The notes beneath the pieces are model-generated. The model was not told the origin of the DNA and did not search any database. It was given only the letters and a program-made list of their open reading frames with translations. Made by a program: the position numbers and the translations under genes. From contig QEYB01000911.1 in NCBI GenBank assembly GCA_017562135.1, positions 62,001-126,000 of the forward strand: a DNA stretch of 64,000 nucleotides, in the 5' to 3' direction. Within the stretch, counting starts at the first letter, position 1, and each line of letters opens with the position of its first letter. This stretch comes from Dipylidium caninum. Taxonomy: Eukaryota > Platyhelminthes > Cestoda > Cyclophyllidea > Dipylidiidae. Positions 1-12,880 of the stretch are shown here, piece after piece.

Positions 1-856
1 GAGGAGGCAACAATCGTACAGATTTTACATAATTGTCATACAGATAGGATGACAAGTTGAGATAGACAGCCTGTAGCAATTGTCGCGATTTCGGTAACGA
101 CACTTACCCAGGCTAAAGGACAGTCCTTTACTCGGAGTGCGAAACGTCTGCCAGCCATGATGAGTGGATGGGCCTTCCCAAGATGCCGCTTGCAGACGCT
201 TGGTGACATGACACTGTTTGCTACAAGTGACAAATTGGTTGTTTCCATTTTACACATCACACCGCCTCGAGTGATTAAATGCGCAACGTCTAGGGTGGAT
301 GGGCGCCATGCCGAGTCCACAGTGTTCGTGTCTGTGTGTAGCCGACCGCTTCCCACTCGGCCACCTGGCCTAAGCTTCCTCTTCACCCGCGGTGCCACAT
401 CAAAGAAAAGTAGGTGTTGAGAATAGACCTGAATTCTCCTCGGTCCGATCATGTGAACCAGTCGTATTAGAAGAATATCCGCTCTGTTGTAGACACACCG
501 ACTGCAACGAAATGTGGATGTGATACTCGAGTGGCACGCCGAGTACCGCCTCAGGGGGGACCACTTTGACCTTGTGGACGTTCTCACACACATTCACATG
601 CATCAAATGAGGTGAGTTAGGGCCTCCTAGTAGAAGCTTGGAAAACAAAGGGGGCACTACAATCTATTTCACCACAACGAAGTTGTGATGGCACTTTAAA
701 ATTCAAAATGGCAAAGAAATATGGACTTTTTTCGAGAAAAACTGCCCCAATCCCCTTCCGGTCACACGAACAACAGAAGCTGGCGAACTCTCATGCCAGA
801 CAAAAGATCATTTGAACCTTCTTACTTCCGAGTTCACGTCTCAAGGTTTGTTTTAG
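1..856. other. No supported gene; upstream flank of a terminal exon
   Basis: I see no exon that I can defend here. A 185-codon open frame lies on the minus strand (36-593), but its composition looks random, it has no recognisable motif, and overlapping frames are open on both strands. This stretch is most simply the last intron of the gene whose terminal exon begins at 857. Confidence 0.4.
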
Positions 857-953
857 AAAGGAGCTGACTATCCTTCGCCGCGAAAACGCTTCCCTCAAGG
901 AGAAGATAAGGAATCTGGAGGCGGCTGCGTCTGCCGTATCCCAGACGGGTTGA
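857..953 (+). CDS. Probable terminal exon of an unidentified coiled-coil protein (partial gene)
   Basis: An acceptor (TTTGTTTTAG, ending at 856) is followed by one base completing a codon, then a short frame running K-E-L-T-I-L-R-R-E-N-A-S-L-K-E-K-I-R-N to a TGA at 951-953. The 31 residues have leucine and isoleucine at heptad-like spacing among charged residues, so they read as the end of a coiled coil or leucine zipper. The tail is alanine/serine-rich (A-A-A-S-A-V-S-Q-T-G). An AATAAA lies 47 bases past the stop, as expected for a 3' end. Earlier exons are not recognised and probably lie left of the window. The family is unknown: a bZIP or TSC22-like tail is possible but the residues do not settle it. 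The frame is open only back to 816, so the acceptor is needed to join it to a gene. Confidence 0.42.
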
Positions 954-999
954 GACTATTTTTGCCTTGTTACCCTCTTTTGCGTAAAGTTTACTAAAC

Positions 1000-1005
1000 A
1001 ATAAA
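1000..1005 (+). terminator. Polyadenylation signal AATAAA
   Basis: A canonical AATAAA hexamer lies 47 bases downstream of the TGA at 951-953, the right distance and strand to end the transcript of the coiled-coil exon. Confidence 0.45.
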
Positions 1006-3872
1006 CTCCCCCCTCCTTTTCATTGCTTGAGCAATTTGTAATGCCAATGGCAAATTATTTCTCGTACACAAAACATTGGTGAAGAAGGTCGCACCATCGT
1101 CGATTAATCACGAATCCGCCAAGATGTCCCCAAAACTCCCACAACATACAGTAAATCATTATGTGGGAGAGGCGGAACTTCGCCCATCTCAACGACATCG
1201 TCGCTGTGCAATATGATGTATGTGCGGTCGGTTACATCAAAGAGTTAGCGACGGCGCGAGGCTACTGAATTGAGAGAAATTAGGTCTTTTTGAGGCCTCG
1301 GATACGATGGATCCGACAGGAGTGTCACTGTTCGCTCTTCTTGGCTCATTTGCAACTAAAAATACTTCATGAGGAGACAGCAATTTGGGCGACGCTTAGA
1401 ATTCGACCTACCTCATTGTTCGGTCACTGCTCATTTGTTAGTTAAAGTCGCCGAGTCGGTGGTGATGTTCGCTAGAGTAAGTGAGGATATAAAACTCGAA
1501 TCCTGTGAACTTCTGAAGCTCTTGATCTACGCCACTTCTGCCGCAAAAAGAGGTGTTAACGAGGCGAGAGTTAACAATTACATATTCCGCTGACTAGGTT
1601 ACTAGCTCATCCCTCAACCCAAGTTCCTCCTGGTGATCTTCGTCCCCCACGACTCTACCGCGTGGGTGGGAGATTACCCTTCTTATCCATTTGCCCAGCC
1701 CGCAGTAGTTTGGAGTAAGGAGGGCACACCGACTTGTTTCAGGGCCTCAAACTGCTCGCGGTTGTCACATTCGTGCACATTCCGGCCAGCATGTCGACTA
1801 AGCGAAAAATCACGCTGACTCCCGCATGCCACTCTACTCGGCCCAGCCAGCAGCATTCAACACGGTCCACGGCTAGGCCCAAGGTTAGGAGCGGTACTTG
1901 GGTAGGACGAACTCATTGTTAACACCAAGAACGCCTCCGCATTAAGCTGAGGATTGGCGACTGACATACTTGGGATCACCGCAGATCAAAGGGAATAATT
2001 AATTAGCCACCACCAACTGCTGGCGGGATTTTATAGTGATGATAGACGCAGGAATTTGGGAAGCAACGAGGGCTCGCCATGTACCTGGACGATAGGACCA
2101 ACGACCACCCATCAGCACGGTGTCATCACTGTCAGTTCGTGCCTTCCCCGTATTTCTACATATCACATACACCGTAACACAGCGAGCAAATTAGTCTAAT
2201 AATGGACCATCTGAGGTGAAAGGTGGAAATACTCCCAACGCCGTGTCACTGTCAGCCTGGATGAGCATGACACACCAGGAATATGCATTGTTCTCTTAAC
2301 AGTTTTTATTAGAACATTCCGCTCAGAAATCGCCCACCGACACACAGTAAAGTGGTTCTCGAAGTATTTTTCGAGCGCTAGCGGACCGATGCCCCCTTGA
2401 GATTCGCCTTTGTCACGGCAAGTCCACGGCAGAATATGGAGGACTCTCTCAGGCTTTAACATACAAAGTCGTCCGGTCGTGTTTGCCCGATTGTCTCACG
2501 AAAGGACCTTTAATCCTTTAGAAAGTTCAACCTGTTTGTGCGCACGTGAGGGATTTGGAAGACCCTCAGACTTCTCACCTGCTCACCTTCATGTCTGGCA
2601 GAATTTTTAGGATAGACATGCTATCTGTCATAACCCGCAGTGGAGCAGCAATCACAACCTGTGGACACCAGCTGTCCACCATGGAGCAGAGGCCTCTCAC
2701 ACGAGGTACCGTACCACACTTAGAGGGTATCCAGAATTCAACACGTTTGGGGATGCTTTAAGGGATGAGTCTTGAGAAAAGAACCCACTTTGGAGTGCAG
2801 CACTGGTGTTGAAGAGGAGGACCTCCTGTGCTGCTGACAAATGGTTCTGTGCCTCTCTCCCAGCCTCTCATCATCGACTCCAAAACTCGCTGTGTGCTTT
2901 AGGTCCTGGCCCCGCCTCCCTCGCACCTCGGTCTCGCCCCAAAGCGCAGTACAGGCACTGCATAAAATAATGTCAAATTAGTTTTGATAAAGAGTTTATA
3001 CTGTGCCCGAATCCCACCACCACTCTTTGTAGTTACTTACACTGCCTTTATAAACACTGAACTCGTACATTTTTCCTTTTCTTGAATTACTTCCCGCAAT
3101 GAAATAAGACTGCTCGATTGCGTTCTATTACGAAATTATTTAAGAAATGGCGCCATAGTTCAGCCCCTTGTCTTAAGATATCCGTGAGAGACGCCTCACG
3201 CTAGTCGGATTTAATGAACTCCCGAGATCCAGTGACAATGAGTTTCGCCCGACAGGACTCCTCACTCGCGCCAGAACCTCTTTTCCATGGCATCAAGGAG
3301 AGTGGTCCCTTCTACAAGAGAGCATCCTGTTATCGCCTGACTGTTGAACTGGAGAAGGTTGGATTGGATGGGCCAGAAACTTGTTGACTCCAAAAGTGGG
3401 TACGAAGCGTTGAAACCCCCCAGAAGGAAAGAGTTCACCCTTGGGTGAAGGCTGCAATAGGGCTTCGAGTGAAGATATCAAACATGGTGGCAAGCGAGTT
3501 CCGAAGTTTATTTCATTGCTATTCGATACTGTATGCGCCTCTGATGACTTTCTAACAGTTGCATCCACTTGCGCGCCACATAAATTTCCTTCCCATTTTT
3601 GCTGCCTTGTTTACGTGAATCCCAGTCTGGTAGAATACTACCGCTAACTCTTCACTTCCTCACTTCTTCATCCTCTGTTTCCTTCCCCCAGGGAGTCTGC
3701 CCGCTTCCCGATTGCAAGATTACACAGTCCTTGAAAGTCCTATCACTCCGACCATTCATCTTCCTTTTGAATTATCCCACCCTCAACCCGCAGTAAGAAA
3801 AGTTGAAGCAGAGCCGTACGCGAATTTCTTCGAAGTGGCCTTACCAGCGTAAGAATTGCAAATTGTACTTAG
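1006..3872. other. Intergenic region, no gene recognised
   Basis: Between the left-hand terminal exon and the 3' end of the minus-strand EF-hand gene I find only short frames without family motifs or good flanking splice sites. The 3' untranslated part of the EF-hand gene must lie in the right end; a minus-strand AATAAA is readable near 3507-3512 (TTTATT on plus), about 360 bases past its stop, but its use is a guess. Confidence 0.4.
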
Positions 3873-6800
3873 TTAAGGCGTGCGGTATTCCATTCCCGCA
3901 AGCTTGAAGATATCGTCGGAAAAAGCGAGATAGTCAACATCGTCGATGAGACCGACCGGGTGTCGGTAGCGGGCAAAGAGAGCGTCCCACTCCTTCTTGG
4001 AGAGGTCCGTGACAACACCGAGGTTGCTCAGAACTCGTTGGAACTGACTCTCGCTCAAAGTCATTCGATGTGCCTTGTCAAAGTCACTGAACCACTGCGT
4101 CAGTTGGGTTCGTTTGGCACGCACCTTTGAAAATTACAATAAAATGCGTAAAGTGAGACACTTCTGAAGGTTTTGACCTAGTCGAAATTCTTTTCCTGAG
4201 AGTCAAAAAAAGGGGACCCCAAGGAAACTGTAATGGACGCACATCGTTTTAGCAGCAATTAAGGAGATCACTTGTCAACTTTCGACCTCTTTTCCCCCTT
4301 CGAATATCAAAGCCTCGAGTCGTAGACGTTGAAGGATCCACGGCAAGATTAAAAACTAATTCCGGCCTCGTACCACGACACACTTAACAATCAGCACCGA
4401 ACACGCATTAAAAATACAGAGGAAATCGGCCCGTGCAATTACTTCACCGAATGCACGGCAAGCGTTGGATTGCGTCGGAAATGGCCTGCATGTCGTTCCA
4501 CAACAATTCCAAGAAGTCATCCCACAAGAAGGAAATGAAACACTGGTTAATTGTCAGCGGGAAATGCGGGAGATTCAGATTGTTCGGTTATTAGAGGGCT
4601 CCTTAAGATCCCCTGTCATTATCGCTTTATGCTGCCCTACCAGCAAGAATGAAAGACTATAAAAAATCGGAATAAGCGTTCTTTTTGTTAGTAAGTCTTC
4701 CTTTTTTGTCCAAATCAACTACGATTTGTGTGACAATCACATCTCCTAGACCTTTCACATCATCAGGACCAAATGGTTGGAGGAATTCTTGAGTCTCTGC
4801 TGACTTCAGCTGTCCATACTGCCGGAAACCTCATGGCGACCCGTTTTCAGCAAGTAATTTTACAGTTCCAGAGGAAAAAGTGGATTTTGCATGAAAGTAA
4901 GAGCAAAGTAAGGAAATCCGAGTTGCCATGTTAAAGACGGCACCACGTTTACTTGGCAGGAAAGGCGGGCGTACCTCAACTCTGCCTCCCACTCAACGAC
5001 ACCTTGGAAACCACTATAAATTATAAATGAAGACCAGTGAAATCAGCACTGAGTTTGTGTGTGTGTGTGTGTGTGCGATGGGGGAGAAGTCCGCGGGCAT
5101 TTGGACTGTTATAGTCGACCTACTTACGCCTATTTGCATAAACTTACCGTCTTACTAATTTTTAACATTGCGCGATCGGCAGCTTCCGCCACCTCAGTGG
5201 ACAGGGAATTTCGAGAAACTGCAGGTTCCACTTTGTATATTTCGACCTCTTTCAGTGGATCCTTCTCAAGATTGGGCGTGACGAAAATACGCTCTATTTC
5301 CTCGCAAAAGTCCCTCCAGCGTACCTCATTTCCATCTTTTGTCCTAAAACTGCACCACAATAACGTTTTGCTGACTTGTTTTACCCAGGGTTGGAGGTAA
5401 ATTTTGGCTTGGAGTCCTCACACTTCCCTGCTCCCACTAGAAGCGAGATGTGCGTAAGCGGATGTTATGTCCATCGAAACAAGACAGAGTGGCATTAGAA
5501 GGAAAGTGTGGCTATCAATCGAAGATTTGCCTTACGAATCCTTCTCCACAGATTACATTGGCTTGACTAAGACAAAACGGGACCAAAATACATGAACAGG
5601 TCAGCAGACATGGCCAGGAACAGGCCGCGGTGACTGAAGAAAGTCTTGTTGTGACCATCGTCTTCGTCGAGCCCCATTTGCCTGTTCTTCGGTAGCCACG
5701 GCTGTACACCGGGCCAGGGCAGGCAGAACTTGAAGACGACCACCTCATGGCTTTTTATCGCGCTCATTTCTTATGCCATAAGAGTTTATGGGTTTAGGCA
5801 ACGACATCGTCTGTGAAAATTGGTACTTCTATGTGGCTTAGAAAAAAGGCTTCTTTTTCGTCTCCCGTGTTATTTCACTTATACCGACACAAACGCCTCA
5901 ATAGCGAGAGAGGTGACATACTTCACTTGGGCAGGTACTGAAGAGGGCCGTTATGGCCCTGAATATTCGCTTTGAGAGACCTTCACCCATGCTCACAACT
6001 ACGCGTGTTTGTGGAAGGTGTGTGGTCAACCGTAAAGAAAGGTGCTTTTCAAAGTGATGCTGAGAGTGAACATACTATTTTTCGATGCAGGTGAGTTCGG
6101 CCTCCTTAAGGGGGATGGGGAGAAGTGAGAGGGCCCTGCGGAAGCTCTGCCCTGAAATCCTTCCATGTCGCAGAGGATCATAGTCCCGAAGCCACTCGGC
6201 CACGCGGATACGATAATGGTGAACCTACAAGGTGATTACCACATTCTTTGTATCACTGCCCATAAAGACGCTTAAGCTTATCTGTCACCCGCCGATTTCC
6301 CAGTGCACCCTGAAACATTTGTGATTTCGAAGTGGCAAATAGGCGTGCAACGTACTCAAACAAGTCTGCAGCTTAAACGACTATCCTACCTCTGCCAGCA
6401 CATCGCTTGGAGCACTTTTTAGTCAGCAAAGCCTATTCTCCCACCGCCACAATAATATTGAGTCAAAATTTCACAGACATTTATCCCCCCCGATTTACTC
6501 AAAACAAAGAGTCTTCGCCCTGTTTGATGCGTGCGATAGGCATCGCGGAGTCTATAAAAAGTGGTGGCAGATTTTTTGTCAGATGGGGCGGTCAGGAGAG
6601 AAGAAATTTTTGCACACAAAAGGGTTAATGCAATAAGCTAATACAAAACAACAGGACAACTGCATCGTAACCCAAAAAAATTTGTCTACGATCCCAGCAT
6701 TGGTGTGATTCAGACAGAAAAACAGTTCCCCCCAAAAAGGTAACGTAATGGACAAAAAGCAGCATAAAATGAGCTCACGAGGGGAGAAGACAGGCTAAGG

Positions 6801-9800
6801 GGAGTCCTACCCATTCCCATCATTTAAGGCGCAGTGAGTACTTAAAGTGTGGGACTTTAATAGGCTGTCGGTGTAATCGCCTTTTTTAATGGGGTAGCAG
6901 AGCGAGGCGATTGTGCATGTCCCTCAGATTAAAGGCGAAACGTTGGGACAAACTTTGGCAATAAAGTTTACTCCATACTCCCGTGTCTGAAACCATTATT
7001 TCTTCCTCACAGGTGAATCTGATTTTACTAAATCGGATTGTTGTAACCAGTGCGCTCCAAGATAATGCCGTTCCAAAACCCGTAGATTAAAGGAGTCCAT
7101 GCTGAAACCTAACGAGGCTACTTCCACGGTATAAGGCATAAGTGGTCAAAATAGACAGTCGAGACCAAATTGGCTCATCTCTCCATATCACTGCCAAAAC
7201 AGTTCTATTAAAAGGGACGCCACCTACTTCAGTCGACGAAGAAGTTCATTAATAAATAACTTGTGTATTTTTGGAATTCTCCGTGACAATGAGCCTACCT
7301 CGCGTTTGATAAAGTCCAAAATGCCCTCGACATCCTGAATAACCGTTGCATTTTGCCCTACTTTCTCACGTCTCCCGAAGGCTTCGCGCATTCGAGTGAT
7401 TCGGTCCTGATACTCATAGTGCACTGACTCCTGGGTGGGAGGATCCAGGTCCTGGAGGAAGCGGCAGTAGTTGAAGCCCTCATCGTCCGTGTACTTGGCT
7501 CTGATTGCGTCAATTTGGTCGTCCGGAATGTGGAACTTCAAACTTGACATAATCTGTTTGAGGTTATGTTCATTCACATGACTCCTGTTGACCCTGGCGA
7601 CAGTAAAGAGGCTTAAAGTCAAAATTGCAGCAAATTTGGGCATTACATGCAAAAAAGCTGTTGTTTTTCATTAAGACATCTTTATTAATACTTTTCCATG
7701 GTACTCAGTCTACTTCTTTTAAGTCTTACTTAGCAAATGCTTTGAATTCCGGCTTCATATCTACGCGACGTTCGAGGATGTTTCGCCGCAAATGTTGCAT
7801 GCCACGTTCGCAGGAATCCTTCATTTCATCAGTTGCCGAGTCCCATTTCCCTGTTCCCGGGATGGGAAGCAGATACGCCGACGAGGGGAGGACATGAATT
7901 CGTGGATTCTGCTCTATTTCGGGTATGGTGAAGACTGAAAGGTGGCGAAGTCCAGATTTAATCCCAGGCGACCCCTGAGAATGTCTCAGAAACCCGTGCT
8001 AACGTCTTATCTCTGCGTGGGTTTAGGCATATTTTCAACGATTAATGGAATTAGTATAAGACCTTCTGACAGATATATTCTAAAACTGAAGAAAGTCAGA
8101 CACATGTGGACAAGACAGCCAAAATTATTAGGTAAGGCGAAAAGCACTCAATTTTTTCGATATTCTCGCGCACGTCCACTTGGCGTGGAAACACGGTCCG
8201 GTAAACACGAAATTTTTTGTTGATTCGGTCAAGCTTGGCTGCAAATTTGGCTTTTCCTTTTTATTAAAAAATTTTTGCTTTAGTGCGAACGAATGATGTC
8301 AAGGCAATCAACAACAGAAGAAAGGCGTTTACGTCATTATGCGCTACTTTCGTTCGACCAAGGAGGAAAGGCAAACCGAAGCAGTCGAAACAATTAAGGA
8401 CACTTACTACCACGTTCTGTTACTAAACAAGTGGCGTAGATGCCTTACAAAGTTAAAAATGGGAATAGTAAATTCGACGATGTTGAATGAAAGGGACAAA
8501 CTCATAAATTAAATGATGACATCCTGAGGACGGTGGGGGAAACTGATCCCTGTCAAGCTATTCGGGGATTATCGCTAAAGATCGGCTGTCCATGGTCTAC
8601 AGGCGAAGAATTTTGATCCCTCATGAATTGACACAGACGGCATTAGATTAACGATGGCTAATCAGTGCGTTGTTTTTCTCTAGATATGAAATCCTTCTGT
8701 TTTTCGCGACGAAGTGTAACAGGGGATGAGAAGTGGGTGCAGTAAAATAATCCTGTCCACATAAAACAATGACTTTCAGCCAGAGGAGTGCCTATTCCGA
8801 CGCCTAAACCATCGCTAAGAATAAAGAAGGCCCCCGTTTGTGTGTGGCGGATTTTCCAGTAATCATACACTATGCATTGCTCCAACCCGGTCAGACCATT
8901 ACGAAACAAGAGTTCTGAACAAACGACCTGCATTGGTCCAGTACGACGAAAGAGTCATTCAACACGATAACCGGAGGCCCCACCCTGAGAAAATGACACA
9001 GAAAAAAATGATGGAGCTTGCATTTAAACTTTTACCCAATTCACTCTATTCACCAGCACACGAGTCGTCGGATTACCATCATTTCGTCACTTCGGTAAAG
9101 TTCTAGACTCTAATGACAGGAACAAGTCGTTTTGTCGGAAAAGAATACTAACTGGACTTGCATGTGGATTTCTGTGGAAAGCTAACTAAATGGTTGTGAA
9201 TGGTGAAGACAGGATCTACTGCGTTGAACCAGACTATAGTCGGAGTCTCTGCTCAAGACTCCACATTGATCAGACCGTCTTTTGGAATGAGAATAAGATT
9301 GCGAGATAGCCCAAAGATATATGAAATGTATTTTCATGTTTTATGTCGCAAAGCCTTTCTGTGCCTCGTAAAGGCATGGAGCAGACTTTTGTTTACAGAA
9401 TCGCTGTGCATGTTACAGAGCCTACCTACGTCCACGTCGTGTACAAATCTTCGCCAATCCACCCGGCAGGGATCTCTGTGCCACACGTAGGCATCGGCTA
9501 GTTTATTCACTTGAACTGGCGTAAGATCGTGCAGGCCAATGCGAGTGATGGCAGCAATTGAGAGTGCTCGTTCGAACTGTGACCTACTGATACTTCCACT
9601 GAGCAACGGGTCGAAGGCCTCAAAGAACCGGCTCAATTGGATACGATATACCAACACGAGGTGACGAATCCGGGCCATAAGTAAGTCTGTCGGGACTTCG
9701 TCTCCGTCTGACTTTGTCTGAGGTATCGTGAGTGTCTCCCAGCCTGCTCGTGGAGGAGGTTTTGGAATTTCATCTATCTTGGCCTTGGGTTTCGGAAATA

Positions 9801-11929
9801 ATGGATCTTCAGGCGCCTCAGTCTCCGTAGCTGCAGCCTTGTAAAATGGATCAATGGCTTCGCACAGCTCCGCGTACTTGATGTAGCCCGTCGTTGGATC
9901 AGCAAACTTGAGGCTCAGCAAACGGCATTCTTCAGAAGAGACTTCAAGTTTAAGGAAATGCAGAAGACGGGCCAACTGCGAAGAGGTTATCTTCCGAGAT
10001 AACGCAGTACCCTTTGATGTTTTATCAAAGTGATGATATTATGTCCTCAGCAGGGCAGGGTACAAGGAAAGTGCAGTAGGGCGCTCACCATGTCATAATC
10101 GTGGAAGTATTGATAAGTAGGAATCCGCTCTCTACACACCTTTTCTCGAAGTCTAGCAATAGTCTCTGAGACTTTCATTCGTTCGTCTTCATTCAGCCAT
10201 GCTAACGGCTAAATTAGCGGGTGGAGTGGAGAGGAATGAAAGCTATTTTTGTTGCCAAACCACTTAGAGGAGGTCGTATTTTAAAAGACATAAATTAAAT
10301 ACATTGGCCCACCTCACGATTCACATTTCGAATAAAGTTCTCTTTCAGATATATATTTACCATTATGACCATTATAACAGCAACTACTACGATCATCAAA
10401 TAAATAACATACTTGAGAGAACATTTTAAGGTTGGGCATGAGTGGTTGAACGAGAGGACGCTTCTCCAGGTCAGTTTCATGAAAATCTGATTACAAAAGC
10501 GCAAATTATTATACATTATTACATTACTAGATTACCTATGGGTTATGCGCATACTGACACTTATTTTTTGCTAGAGTTGATGCATAAGCTTTAATGCACC
10601 TTACCTGTAATATAAGGTAGTTTTTGAAAATATACATGATCTGCTGCCTTGTGATGGCCGGTTTTTACCTCTAATGCAAAGACATGATATCTATGCACAA
10701 GGTGAGCAGCAGTTATTACACCCTCTTAATAAAAGACCGTTACGATGAGAAATAGAACGGTCTGTTGAGGAAATCAAGTTATCTATTTATTGCATGCTGT
10801 AAAGTGTCTTACAAAAGTCGACTTCGCGACAAAACTGCCGGTATGAAATCATTCCCCTGTTTTTTCTAGATCGGTAGAAATTTGCAAGCAATTGAGCATC
10901 TGTTGGTTGAAGTTCTCTTCCAAGTGCCCTGTCGAGAGCCAGCTTAAACTGATTTTCGGTAACTTCATCATGTCTTAAAGGATCAAAATCTTTAAAGAAA
11001 TCGTGGACACGAATTCCTCGCCTGTAAACGATAAAACCAATACGTTCGATAATTTGGTGTAATGTTGGTGCTTCTATGTTGGTTTTATGCGAATTTTGAA
11101 GTCCCTTGCCATCTGTCTATAATATGCACATATAATAGAAATAATGCTTTTTCCAGAGAATACTTCTAGAAATTCATTACTTTGGTACAATCACCGCGCT
11201 TCACTATTTCTTCTGCAGAGTTAAGTTCAGCTATATCGTCTGCAAATCGTCGATAATCAACCTTGTTCGGACAACTAGGGATAGAGTATCTCTTGGCAAG
11301 AGCGCATATTTCAGTGTCGCTTATATCAGGTGGACCAGGAAAATTTCGATAGAACTTAAAAATGCATTCCTTAACACCTTACCTGGCTTTCGTTAATTTT
11401 TCCGGAGTTAAGTGAATCAAAGTCCTTATAACATTCGTGTAAATCAATCCCCTTCGTTTTTATGAACTGATTGATGCGAGATAATACAGGCCTGAAGGCT
11501 TCATATTCAGATAAAAAGTCTCCTTTTTTATATATGCATTGTTCTCTATCGGTTAAAATTCGCTCATATTGTTACCTCATAAACTTATCAATTTGAACCT
11601 GCGGGAAAGTGGAAACATCTTTCTCGTTAATTTGGGGATCAATGCAGTCCACAAACTTCCGCCAATTAATAAAAGAACCGTCTCCATATTTCTCAACCAA
11701 TAGTTTGCGCTGTTCGTCGTTAGGCGAAACCCCAAAGTTTTTGTCCAGGATCCTAAAGAACCTGTCCACTTAACGCGGTTGTTAATTAAAGCATTATAGA
11801 GATACCAGATATTTTACCATGACGTAATTTATCAAAGTCTAGGAAGTATTCACTAACTCTAATGCCTTTCTCCTTTGAGGTGCTACGGAGGCATCCCTCC
11901 AATTGTAGAATTGGTTCCAGGCATTCCAT
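3873..11929 (-). CDS. Multi-EF-hand-like repeat protein, 13 exons, 942 aa
   Basis: Exons on the minus strand: 11929-11818, 11768-11576, 11545-11383, 11354-11181, 11116-10813, 10486-10413, 10208-10089, 10011-9426, 7934-7730, 7593-7299, 6224-6076, 5349-5148, 4124-3873. Each junction is GT-AG and all phases match, giving one 2,829-base frame. The protein is eight modules of about 70-80 residues (near residues 22-90, 130-210, 235-330, 365-450, 500-585, 630-700, 750-825, 865-930). Each has an F-x-D-F-D-x-L-R helix-loop start, then S/x-Q-F, then Y-x-x-F-x-x-x-I/V-D. Linkers repeat a D-L-E-K-R/D-P motif. The loops are about two residues longer than a canonical EF-hand loop and lack the acidic fifth ligand, so calcium binding is doubtful. 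There is no signal peptide or membrane segment. A structural or ciliary role is inferred only from similar multi-EF-hand proteins. An in-frame TAG six bases before the ATG supports the start, although that TAG could itself be an acceptor. Confidence 0.9.
5056..5075. repeat. (TG)10 microsatellite
   Basis: A perfect 20-base TG run inside the last intron (5147-4125) of the EF-hand gene. Confidence 0.95.
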
Positions 11930-12880
11930 TTGCTAAAACTAAGAGTGTGTTGCTATGACGCAAATTAATAAAACAAGGTCATTCACAAATGCAATTGCAA
12001 CAGTTCACGATAACTGCATATAAGACATACAAAAGGTCCTGTCTTTGACTCTGTGGGCACAAGGCCAGATTATATGAGTCGAAAATTGGGAAAGCCCCAG
12101 AAGCGTATCATCCAGGGATCAAAAGGAATCGGGATTCAAGATAGGCCTTCAGGGAGTGATATACAGTTCCCATTCAGGTAAACAAACACGAGGCGGCATT
12201 AGTGTATGCGTGGTTTAATTATTGCCCCAACTTGTACCAAATTTTTCTTTTGTGGATCGACTGCCGTGGTCAAAAACGACCCTCTCGAAAAGTAGCAGTA
12301 AGTTTTGCACTTTGTGCACTTCACAGTAAGTGAGGTAGAATTACAAGTTTAGCTTTCTCTGCTTTACAATCCATTAATTATTTTCCTTGCTCTTTAGACC
12401 TTAAACATAAAACGTGCAGCGGTCTTTATTCGGCTCGCAAAAACGCATATTTTTACATTGCATCACATAGATCAATATATGGCGTTTATTACTTTTACCT
12501 TTCATTGACGTATTGAACGTGTTACATTTGAAATAATGAACTGAAAGTAAGGCGGGTCGTTCCGATCAGCCCCCCTGCACATTTAGCCTACTTCGTGCGT
12601 GAGTATCGTATCTGGTCTTTTCCCTTCTCTCCCTTCTGAATACTTATTTTCTTTGGCGTTTTGGGATACAGCAATAAAAAATATAGCCGAACCTGTATAA
12701 AACCAACCTATTCACCTTGCAATGTAGATCCCTCTCCTCTCTACGCTGCTCAGCCTTTTACGTGGAGCGCCACCGTTATTTATAACAAAATAGTTCCATT
12801 ATATAACTATTACGAGTCCGTCAGGCGCGACTTATCTGCTGCCTTGAACATTTGTGCTCTATTCTTTTGTAGCCTATACG
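11930..12880. promoter_or_regulatory. Divergent intergenic spacer, presumed shared promoter region
   Basis: The EF-hand gene starts leftward at 11929 and GFM1 rightward at 12881, so both promoters must lie in or be spliced across these 951 bases. No frame with family motifs is present. TTTTAG directly upstream of the EF-hand ATG could be an acceptor, in which case a 5' untranslated exon lies here. I cannot assign a TATA box or initiator. Confidence 0.45.

Noticed and set aside
36..593. 185-codon open frame on the minus strand
   Set aside because: It has no recognisable motif, no good splice or poly(A) context, random-looking composition, and overlaps other open frames.
10295..10516. Frame resembling a membrane peptide (runs of V, I and M)
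   Set aside because: It is an out-of-frame reading through EF-hand exon 6 and the following AT-rich intron; the true frame there reads D-L-E-K-R-P.
10751..10813. Reading the TAA just past EF-hand exon 5 as the end of a first, separate gene
   Set aside because: A GTAAGA donor at 10812 joins exon 6 in phase and restores the V-D-x-x-F ... D-L-E-K linker seen in other modules.
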